Shown piece after piece: positions 55,967-64,000 of a stretch of DNA of 64,000 nucleotides. The first letter of the stretch is position 1, and the number at the start of each line of letters is the position of its first letter. The notes under the pieces are model-generated. The model was given only the letters and a program-made list of their open reading frames with translations. It searched no databases and had not been told where the DNA came from. The position numbers and the translations under genes were made by a program. The DNA comes from Siphonodentalium dalli (taxonomy: Eukaryota; Mollusca; Scaphopoda; Gadilida; Siphonodentaliidae): contig CP136061.1 of NCBI GenBank assembly GCA_032622095.1, positions 236,299,815-236,363,814 on the forward strand, read 5' to 3'.

Positions 55967-56499
55967 ATGAACAGTAGCGAACTTCAGCATATACTAGACA
56001 AATCATCCTACCTCTGTTCATTGTATGGTGTGGTGCGTGCAAAAGATCAGTTACCACACGAGAAACCTCATCATGTAAAAGCATACATAGTAAATACACA
56101 TACGTCAGAAAAACCAGGAGAACACTGGTTGCAATTTTATTCAATGGAAACATTGCAACATATTTCGATTCGTTTGGGATACCAGTTATTGATAAATATA
56201 TCAAATCATTTATTCAAAGAAATTCGATCGAATGTAAAATAAACATTGGGCGGTTTCCAACACATCGCGGTCCAAACGTGTGCGGTATCTACTGCATATT
56301 TGCTTTACATTTCTTGAAAAGCGGATATGGTATAAAAGTATTAGTTGAAATAAATTTTGATGGTGACTACTTCACTAATGGTAGAAAAGTATTTGATAGG
56401 TTTCATAGAAACTATGAGCCCTTACGAAAAGAACCAGAAACATTACCCAAATCATGTATTTCACAAACTTGTAAGACTTACTGTGAATTTCATTATTGA
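55967..56499 (+). pseudogene. PRO: Adenain-like cysteine protease of the Polinton
   Basis: ATG at 55967 (MNSSELQHILDKSSYLCSLY). The first part includes AYIVNTHTSEKPGEHWLQFY with the catalytic His in GEHW. A frame change near 56145 leads to GNIATYFDSFGIPVID (catalytic acid and the YFDS(F/Y)G motif), then FPTHRGPNVCGIYCIFALHF with the catalytic Cys in VCGIYC, ending at 56499. The order His-Asp-Cys and these motifs define the adenovirus-type maturation protease (Ulp1-like clan) of Polintons, which processes capsid precursors. One frameshift separates the His from the Asp/Cys half, so this copy is inactive. Confidence 0.85.
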
Positions 56500-56559
56500 T
56501 AAAATGCGCTCATTACCAATTGTTTAAATATGTTAAAATCATAATCATTTCTAAATATG

Positions 56560-57319
56560 TTGATTTTTAATTAATGATGAAATGGGTTACCAAATGTAAA
56601 TGCATCAGGGGGGTCGGAAAAAAGTGCCATGACAGTAGGCTGAATTTTTTTTCCGCCTCTTGGGTACCCACCACCCCCCTATTTGAAGGAAATAATATTT
56701 TTTTCCAATTTCATGCGGGGTACCCACCCCCTTTTTACCGCCAAATCACCCCTAATTTGAAGGATTTTTTTTTTCAATTTCATGCAGGGTACCCACCCAC
56801 GTTTTACCTAAAAATATGTAGTCTCACACCATATAGGCTTGGTATTTGTTTCAGTTATAAAGTCTGAGAACAGATAAGAATTGTATAAACCTGCAGCACC
56901 CATTGTTATCCTATTTGTTTTTGTTTATCAATTGACTCATGACTTGTAAACAAGTTATATGAACATGCCTGTCTGTAATCACTTCAAATATAACTGTATC
57001 GAAAATATAAAATAAAAATTTAGGCAAAACATTTATGCTAAATAGTAATGGACCCACACGATCTTATACCATCTGACAACATGGCGTTTAACAGATTGAT
57101 CAGCATTCATATGGCTTTGATGTGAAATTGTGTTAACAAAAAACAATAAATTAAACAAAAATATCTGGATGTGGCTTTAAATAGCATTCAATACTTTCTA
57201 GCATGATGAGATTTCCATGTTTAGCCTCTTATGGTGTATGATCAGGTCCAATGAGTAAACATTAATGATATAAATGAATAGCTTTATTCATTTTTATTTA
57301 CTTTAATCATGGGTGTCAT
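56560..57319. repeat. Polinton-to-hAT interval with a GGGTACCCACC repeat
   Basis: At 56640-56800, the module GGGTACCCACC...AATTTGAAGGA...TTTTTTTCAATTTCATGC occurs two to three times at about 75-80 bp spacing. The rest is AT-rich with no gene. The right end of the Polinton should lie here or further right, but I see no matching inverted repeat. Confidence 0.5.
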
Positions 57320-58478
57320 GTAGGCTTCTCAACGGTACCCAGTACCGGTACCGCCGGTACTCGGGCATTTTCCCGGTACCGGTACTGGTGTTCAGTACCG
57401 CTGGTACTCGGTATTGTGGTTGCATATATGCACGTTCGTAGATCAGCAGACTGTTTGGCAAAATACAGTATTATCAAGTTTCGCTCTTTAAACTGCAGGC
57501 GATGTACATCGATCGTGATTGTATTCATGGCGCGAGGGGCCGGTATCGGAAGGGTGGGTCCGGGTTTGTATGTGTCTATCATGACTCTTCAATGATTAAA
57601 TTCAATTCTTTGAAAGCACGGCATTGTGATATTGATTCAATCTTCAAAGATTATTTTGTGTTGGTAACTTGTGATTGTAACATGTTTTGCCTTTATTATT
57701 GCCCAATTGTGGCAATTATACACTAGACCCAGTTACAATTTCTTATCATTTAATCACCAACAACCCCACCCACAAGTATGGCCCCAAACATTTTGGTTAA
57801 TCACGTACACACGTACCCATTCACACCTCGTATCAATTTGCAAATAAGGTCGACCATTTTGAATTTAAATGGGACTCATGGAACCTTCAGTTATAGAATC
57901 AAATCGGGAACTAATATCCATGAACCGTGCACAATGTAATTTGCTGAATAGACATGATAGTTCATATTTCGTATAGGAACTCGTGGAGAGAAATTGTTGC
58001 CTAACTTGACTCATTATTGTGTAGATTTAAAATGGCCGACCGACTTTGCAAACACACTTATTCTGATTGAATATTGTGAAGTGAAAACCACCGATGTGTG
58101 TCGTGTTACGGTTGTGTCAGTTTATCACACACAGAAGAGCAATAAGTTAAAACCAAAAAACGTATGCAATGAATAGCTCCATTTTGGTTGATTATAGTGT
58201 CTATGTTGTCATTTGCGCATCACTAAAATCTACGGGAAAGTTCGTTATTATATTCCCAAAAATGGTATCTAATGTCGCGAAATATTTGCTTTATTCTGAT
58301 ATAAAATTATCATTAGTTTTAGGTAAGAATCGAGTTCGTGGCTGGTGTTTTTCAGCACTGTATTAACTCAAGATATACCTAGAACTATAAAATGGCTTGC
58401 CAGTGCCGGTACCGGAACCCGGTACTAGCAAAGTACCGGTACCGGCATATGTGGTACCGGAGTTACTTTGAGAAGTCT
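57320..58478. mobile_element. Non-autonomous hAT-like element with 8 bp TSD
   Basis: A perfect 8 bp direct repeat GGTGTCAT flanks it (57312-57319 and 58479-58486). The ends are inverted: CTTCTCAACGGTACCC near 57325 and TACTTTGAGAAG at 58465-58475 (reverse complement CTTCTCAAAGTA). 'GGNTTCTCAA' termini plus 8 bp duplications are typical of animal hAT elements. Both subterminal regions are packed with GGTACCGGTACC motifs (57336-57415 and 58400-58460). The 0.9 kb centre has only short unconvincing ORFs, so it must rely on a transposase elsewhere. Confidence 0.8.
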
Positions 58479-59019
58479 GGTGTCATAACTGTCCGTTTTC
58501 ATCTTGAACCAGTGGCGTTGGTACTTGACAATGTGATCTGATGCAAATGACGAAATTGTGAGTGTTGGTTTGTAACCGGGATTTCTGAGAAGCATTATGC
58601 CTATATCCACACTAACTACCCACATAAGCCCTGACCTAAGTGTCATACATACTATAACAATGATGCTGAACACTTTGAGGCAATTATATTGCAGAAATGT
58701 TGTAAGAGGAAAAAACTGTGACCACTTGGAAAATAGTTACTTTTTTCGTGGCCGAACCACCCACCCACCCGGCCTACTGTATGGAAAACAGTGAATGACC
58801 CCCCCCCCCCTGATTGCATCACCAATTATTGATTGTAAATATGATAATTTCATGATCAGTTGTAGATATGTTTATTCTTAATTCAAAAATAAAAGTTATG
58901 TTGTTGAAAAACAGTGTCTGTTTTTAATGATCGTCTTCGGCAATGTCGATGAAGATCTTAATTCACCAAAAAAGAAACACATTTGAAATGACGTTCGGGA
59001 AAATGGGTAGAAAAACACA

Positions 59020-59520
59020 ATGACGTCGCCAACGACGCCCGCGCGTTTTACATACAACAAAATCCCATTTAGAGAATATCATTTCTCCACGATGGAATAC
59101 GCTGCTACTGATCTTGGATCTTATGTCAGAGCCATCCGTGTATCGGCCCCGAGGGACATTGCTGTGTGGGAGGCCCTTTCCTGGGCAGTGTATGGTACAG
59201 GTGAAAAGTTCGTTGAACTATTCACTTTTGTCTGTGCAACTTGGGCTCGCAATCCTGCACTGTTCAGTGGAGAGGAGATAGAACACATCGAATGGCTTGG
59301 GACAACAGATATCTTACTCACGGTGGCGGCAACCCTTCTGCAGAAAAAACTCGTGTTTTGGAGAGAGAAAATGCAATACAGATTTAGCGTATCCCCAGTG
59401 AGGAATGTGAGTATACCGAAAGGTATATTTCCATCTCTCACCGAGGGTTCGCTTTTGTTTCGGGAGTTGGACCAAGAGGATGGATTTGAGTTCATAAAGA
59501 CCCCTTATCCACTTTTCTAG
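59020..59520 (+). CDS. Intact intronless gene, OTU-like protein without catalytic cysteine
   Basis: 166-codon uninterrupted frame, ATG 59020 (second Met at 59092), stop TAG 59518-59520. Residues 45-60 (RDIAVWEALSWAVYGT) align by eye with the OTU deubiquitinase motif 'DGNCLFRALS..(V/L)(T/Y)G', but the position of the catalytic Cys is Ala48. Residues 91-114 (EWLGTTDILLTVAATLLQ, KKLVFW) resemble the 'WG...EL.A.A..L...I.V(Y/W)' part of the OTU fold. The usual C-terminal catalytic His is not evident (ends GFEFIKTPYPLF). It is thus probably a pseudo-enzyme that binds but does not cleave. No signal peptide or membrane segment. The gene ends 16 nt before a histone-type stem-loop, implying a non-polyadenylated, possibly S-phase mRNA. 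It is intact beside a decayed Polinton; whether it is a host gene or element cargo is unclear. Confidence 0.6.
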   Translation: MTSPTTPARFTYNKIPFREYHFSTMEYAATDLGSYVRAIRVSAPRDIAVWEALSWAVYGTGEKFVELFTFVCATWARNPALFSGEEIEHIEWLGTTDILLTVAATLLQKKLVFWREKMQYRFSVSPVRNVSIPKGIFPSLTEGSLLFRELDQEDGFEFIKTPYPLF

Positions 59521-59536
59521 TGATCTGACGTAAAAC

Positions 59537-59557
59537 GGTGCTTTTCAGGGCCACCCA
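59537..59557 (+). terminator. Histone-type 3' stem-loop after the OTU-like gene
   Basis: GGTGCTTTTCAGGGCC followed by ACCCA and preceded by TAAAAC. It differs from the copy at 44203 only by TG for CC in the 5' stem, giving one G-U wobble and one mismatch. It begins 16 nt after the stop codon, the normal distance for replication-dependent histone mRNAs. No strong purine-rich downstream element is visible. Confidence 0.7.
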
Positions 59558-59559
59558 AA

Positions 59560-60130
59560 ACCTGCTCTTGCATGTACATTTTTTCAGTGAATCGTTGTGA
59601 CTTCATTTGGCAGTGCATACTAAGGCCATACGACCATACCTTGTATGAAATATGACTAATATATCAAGAGAGTGAATTGGGAAAATAATTAGGGCCCTTT
59701 TATCGTTAAAATATAGTATTTTGGTAGATACACAAACTTCAAATATTGTTTTATTTGACCTTCAAGTCATATTTGGAAACACTTTTGTTATTTTTGATTA
59801 TAAGGAAGGGAATTGCCCATAAAAATTACCACTGGATTGTTGTTGGCTTCGTAATGTTAGACCACAGGAGTTCCTTCAATTTTAAATACATGCTGGAAAT
59901 ACAAATCTCTGGAGATTTTTGTTTTCATTTCATGACATGGGCCTATAAGAATAATTTAGTATAAATTATAATGACCAATACTAAATTTTAAAAATAATTA
60001 CAGAATGAATTAAAAATTTACTCCAACTCCCATGATATTCGTTAGAAGCAAGACATATCCGCACTCGACAGAAAACCCTATGATGGGCCATGGACATGCA
60101 TGCTATCAGTACCACGGAGCACATGTCTTC
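59560..60130. other. No gene recognised
   Basis: AT-rich. The frame at 59746-59964 has no recognisable content. Confidence 0.4.
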
Positions 60131-60137
60131 AAAAACA

Positions 60138-60212
60138 ATAGAACCGCTATTGCAATAATATCGCTATCTATTCTGAAATAGAACCGCTATTGCAATAATA
60201 TCGCTATCTATT
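60138..60212 (+). repeat. 40 bp tandem duplication
   Basis: ATAGAACCGCTATTGCAATA...TCGCTATCTATT occurs twice in direct tandem, 60138-60172 and 60178-60212, without a mismatch in the repeated part. Confidence 0.85.
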
Positions 60213-63200
60213 ATGATCTAAATGTTTATTTGTACAATCGCCACAATATTGCAAACATAATTTAATAAAACTCACCTTATTTTCATATTTAACGGCAAAA
60301 AGGGTTTCTTCAAAAACCATCAAGCATGCGTTTGACCTGAAAAATGTCGAATTGTGCCACCAAGCGGTGACTTTCAGAACTGGAATTTTTTTGGGACGAA
60401 ATCGCTATGTCCACGTTCGTCGACCATACAATAAGTGTGGATGGATCCTTGATAAATATTAAAAGGAAATGGACAGGGGCAGAAGCACAACCCAATTGTA
60501 CAGAAGCGCAATTTACTGTAAGGGCTGTCTCTTGTGGGCTATCTCTTAGCCAGTTGGGTTATTTCAATATTACCCGGATGGGTTGGCCATTGCAGTTATT
60601 AATAAATGTGAATTTGACCTTCTATAGAACCCGATAAGAACGCATCATGTCAACTTATTTTTTTCAAATCGCGTCTCCTGATGCTGCATGTGTTGACACC
60701 ACATGCATACTTCTCTTTAGTGCGAACGCAATGAATATCTACCGAACTAGCAACGCGGTACCGCTCCACTTGCCCAGCCCAAATTATTGTGACCCCACTC
60801 TCACCCACATTTAATATTTATCAATATCGAAGAGATCACTCAACTTTATGGTGATACATAGTCAAATTTTGTTGCAAGCATCCGGCATTTCTATGCCAAA
60901 TGAATGTCGCAAAAAATCTACCAAACCATTCTTGTATACTGAACTCAGCACATCTAAGATGCATGTGCAGATATGGCGCACACAATGGATATCAGACGGC
61001 AAACCATTCAGTTGCGACCAACCTTCGTATGTTCAGAACAAAATGCCAAACGTAACTTCATGCGAGAATTCCGTATCGCTGCCCGATCATGATATCAAAG
61101 ACCCAAGTGATTTGGAACAGTTTGAATGCACGCGCTTTTGGAAGAAACTCAATGCAAATGCTCCGAAGACAACATCGCGTGATCTATGACATTCTGTCCC
61201 GATGCTAGAGTAGAACTGGTAGATTGGCCGTGAAACGGGAACAAAATCAAGAGTCCATAGGTTTTGATAACTTTATATATTGTATAAGTCTCTGTCGGAA
61301 AGCACTGTGTAAACAGGTTATGAAGAGGTCTTGCTGATAGAAGGTTCTGGGTGAAGTCCAGCTCTTGCTATCAAGAACGGGTAGTTATTCCTAGTATCGG
61401 TGGTATCATGTGTCCATATAAGGTATGGAGTATCATGATATCCATGTTATATATACGTTCACTATAGCGTATATCACACTATTGTTACTGGGTTATTCTA
61501 TTATTCTACTCATACCTGTGTTATACAATGAATGCAACCATTCATCAGCAATTAAGGTATGATCTTATTACTTAGGTGTGTATGCTCGTATTCATCGTTG
61601 CATATGCCTCTCCTGTTACACAGTGCTTGCCACTACATGATTAACAATGGGGAATGGAAGATTATCCCAGATCCGGGAACACAACAAACTATAATATATA
61701 TAATACTATCTATCGTATGTACAATCGGACAATTCAACAACGTATCGGAACATAATCCGAGCCTCATACTCGATGGCTGGGTTCGCTATAATTCGAAGAG
61801 CTCTAACATCTTTGCCAAACGAAAACCGACGCTTCGAAATTGGTGTGAAACAAAACTTTAAAGATATGTACGGGACAAGGTCACGTGGAATTCCCAGAAT
61901 TTTAATATTGTATCAAATCAAATTCCAATTATTTAACTATTCTGTCAAGTTCACTTCTGTCTTTAAATCAGATAAATTTCTTGGAATATAGAAAATTAAT
62001 AAATCAAGTGTTTCTTCAATACTCTATCGGATATCTATGCATATTTATTTTTTCAAGCCAACATATGTGAACTTTATTCTCGATTATTGTCAATCAATCA
62101 GCAAGTCCCTCAAAATTTACTGCGAGCCGCAGACGTGTCTAATTTCTGGAATTCGTTTGATGAATAAAGTTGAAAATATCGAGCACAAACACACCGGGTG
62201 AAATAAAAGAGGTATTGGTGGCTTCGGAATGACTTGTAGAATATATGTGAGCATTTGTAGGTTATGACATCGCGTTTAAATACACGTTCGTGGCGACAAT
62301 TTATTGCTCGAAAATATTGATTTTATAACGAGGTCAAAGGGCGCTCGTCGGACACCCAGATTGACGAGGCGATTTGTTTTGTAGAATTCGGTACTTTCCG
62401 ATATTATGTCTCGACTTCACTTCGTTCGATTTCGCCAAGTCATATATCAAATGAAAGGGAATTTTATTGCCACACTGGAGGATATTTTGGTTGCAATTAT
62501 AGATTTCCAGAATTTGTAGGGTTTTTGGTAGTTGGGTGTGGTTTTAGCCAAATCGATGATTGGAACCTTTACACTGGTATAGTCTATATTGGTATATTAG
62601 TAATTTTCCCCAGGGGCCTGTGGTATATATGAGATACGCAGTTTAGTCATCTACTGATTCTTGACCCACTTATGGACCTACTTCCCAACTCCACCAACAG
62701 TTCTCTATTATTTTTCTACCGTATTTACTGCCTTCCAGAGCAGCTGACCCATAACCCATATAGCTATATGCTCTAGAAGACACTACACCAAGCACCATAA
62801 AATCACAAAACAATGCATGTAAATATGTTCAGCTGTCATCTTGTGAACATTTTGTATTCTTAATTGTTTGTATTGGGAGAGGGGCTTCATATGTTGAAAA
62901 AACTTGTGCCCCGTACCCTTTTGTATTATTGTGAAAATAAAATATGTCTCAAGTAAAATAGATCATTTTGGTATTTGTGGTCGTTTAAATCACTAAAGAC
63001 GTGTGTGGATTACTTGTGCTTTTCTTGTATAACAATATTTGAAGCATGAATTATTTTTATTATTTGTGTTTATTGTCGTTCTAAATTCGTCGTAGTTCGC
63101 TATGTCGCATGTGCTCATCGGCAGTGAATTCCAGAGGGCTGCTGTATTTAATATGAATGAGCGGTTGTCTGACTTGTCGTTAAATTAGGGTAGCCGAATT

Positions 63201-63540
63201 GTTACCAATGACCCAGCATTCGACTCCATATTTATAATTTTAGAAGAATAGGATTTTAATCCCTGGAGGTAAAGGGTTTCATACAACCTGCTTTGTTGTG
63301 GAGAGTGTAAGCATATATACAATAATCGTGGGCTTCTCGCGGTGCTGGAAATCGATGAATGCCAAGACTTGTCACAAACATCCCAATCTCATATTGATGC
63401 TACGTATTTAATTGACAGCCACACCGATGTGTCCTTTATAACAAATATACCGTCTTATATCTCACTGCAATGCTGGTATTGTAATTATATATATGTGCTC
63501 TGTTTTGTTCACATGAACTGACAAAAATCCATTATGAAAG
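60213..63540. other. No gene recognised
   Basis: Mixed unique-looking sequence. Frames at 60407-60637, 60848-61189 and 61559-61861 lack family motifs and obvious splice partners. No long repeat structure is visible. Confidence 0.35.
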
Positions 63541-63637
63541 GTTTAGAGCACAATCTCATTGTTACAATCGTTCTCCAATCTTTGGTAGAGCACACCAATT
63601 CCCAAGACTGGCAAAGGAATATCCAGCGCATATGCAC
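63541..63637 (-). mobile_element. Partial copy of the 42.4 kb TIR element
   Basis: TTAGAGCACAATCTCATTGT, then TTTGGTAGAGCACACCAATT, CCCAAGACTGGCAAAGGAAT. The reverse complement matches 42725-42818 with a few changes. Only one arm is visible before the window ends. Confidence 0.55.
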
Positions 63638-64000
63638 GGGTTGTGTGTTGTCACAGTGTCAATCTGAACGGCAAAATAAAAAATCAAAATCAAAACATGA
63701 ACACCATAAACACATTAGTTCGCAAAATGTAAAGATGACATATGGATTTTACATAATCAATCTAGTGGGTTAGACTAAGATTTTGAGGACAACTGGTTAT
63801 AATATATCCACGAAGATAGATATGTTTTAAAGACAAGTCAATCAAGATGCTCTTCTGTTCATGGTCTATACTGGCTAATTATTCCCAGTTTAAAAGAAAT
63901 TTTGCTGTATAACAGCTAGAAGTGTCCGACACAGCGAGATTTTAAGATGTTTAAGTTAGGCCATGAGTCTGTTCTAAAAAATTGAAAGAAATCCTCTGTA
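63638..64000. other. No gene recognised to window end
   Basis: AT-rich. I see nothing I can support. Confidence 0.35.

Larger units (their letters stand above)
44230..56560 (+). mobile_element. Maverick/Polinton DNA transposon, decayed (ends not located)
   Basis: A contiguous set of Polinton hallmark genes: protein-primed DNA polymerase B, FtsK/HerA-type packaging ATPase, retroviral-like integrase with chromodomain, adenain-like cysteine protease, major capsid and penton-like minor capsid proteins, plus several small family proteins. All are on the plus strand except a divergent zinc-knuckle gene at the left. These elements are virus-like giant transposons (15-20 kb) that may form virions. 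Terminal inverted repeats and a 6 bp target duplication should bound it. I could not find inverted ends, so the limits given are only those of the recognised gene block. Numerous stops and frameshifts in pol, ATPase, integrase, MCP and protease indicate an inactive copy. Confidence 0.85.

Noticed and set aside
44203-59557. The two GGCCCTTTTCAGGGCC-type sequences as Polinton terminal repeats
   Set aside because: They are in direct, not inverted, orientation and only the stem-loop plus ACCCA is shared; flanking bases differ. They match the histone 3' stem-loop much better.
60848-61189. 113-codon plus-strand ORF
   Set aside because: Fairly normal amino-acid composition but no family signature, no splice context and no homologous segment in the window. 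Kept out for lack of support.
1-64000. CRISPR arrays, bacterial operons, rRNA or complete tRNA genes
   Set aside because: None seen. The tandem arrays have unit lengths and structures of eukaryotic satellites and MITEs; the only tRNA-like text is the A-box-like stretch in a retroposon end.

Overview
The window is repeat-rich, AT-leaning metazoan DNA, most likely from a marine invertebrate and probably a mollusc. This is inferred from a spliced C-type lectin, a Maverick/Polinton element, several LINE remnants with endonuclease/RT domains, GATTGATT-tailed retroposon ends and long arrays built on 'TTTCGATGAAACTTGGTATG'-type repeats. There are no bacterial operons, CRISPR arrays or rRNA genes, and no tRNA gene that I could support by eye.

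Layout. 0.35-3.0 kb: a decayed LINE ORF1 (RRM-like part plus CCHC knuckles), split by a 1.75 kb block of composite tandem repeat. 4.3-8.3 kb: two exons of a C-type lectin domain separated by a 3.6 kb intron full of small inverted-repeat elements. 9-10 kb: a palindromic hairpin and a dispersed repeat. 10.3-13.9 kb: a LINE with AP-endonuclease and reverse transcriptase, broken by three nonsense codons and two frame changes, ending in (TTATC)n. 14-20.5 kb: nested repeats, including a 13-unit satellite of about 190 bp lying between inverted copies of another repeat. 20.5-24.3 kb: a 1471 bp tandem repeat carrying a TIR element, then a 268 bp MITE. 26 kb: one possible minus-strand exon. 28.7-30 kb: a foldback element with 16 bp tandem-repeat arms. 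31.2-34.3 kb: a MITE-spacer-MITE-spacer-MITE array of exactly 1353 bp period. 35.5-36.6 kb: a minus-strand pseudogene of an unnamed multicopy invertebrate family. 36.8-38.2 kb: a degenerate tandem repeat. 39.3-40.5 kb: an L1/Tx1-like ORF1 remnant. 41-44.1 kb: hairpins and small TIR elements.

44.2-56.5 kb is the main coding block, a decayed Maverick/Polinton. On the plus strand, in order: protein-primed DNA polymerase B, a small gene with an F-box-like start, the packaging ATPase, two related glycine-rich small proteins, a conserved structural-type protein running in frame into a chromodomain integrase, an intact penton-like minor capsid protein, a small basic protein, the major capsid protein, a Cys/His protein and an adenain-type protease. 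A divergent minus-strand zinc-knuckle gene lies on the left. A perfect 53 bp palindrome sits exactly between the polymerase start and this divergent gene. Most genes carry stops or frameshifts, so the element is probably inactive. I could not find its terminal inverted repeats.

57.3-58.5 kb is a non-autonomous hAT-like element with a perfect 8 bp target duplication. 59.0-59.55 kb holds an intact, apparently intronless 166-codon gene that resembles an OTU fold without its catalytic cysteine, and a histone-type 3' stem-loop begins 16 nt after its stop. A perfect histone stem-loop also lies at 44.2 kb in the same orientation, so the Polinton block sits between two histone-type 3' ends. The last 4.4 kb has only small repeats. 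Coding calls rest on motif recognition by eye; no database search was possible.
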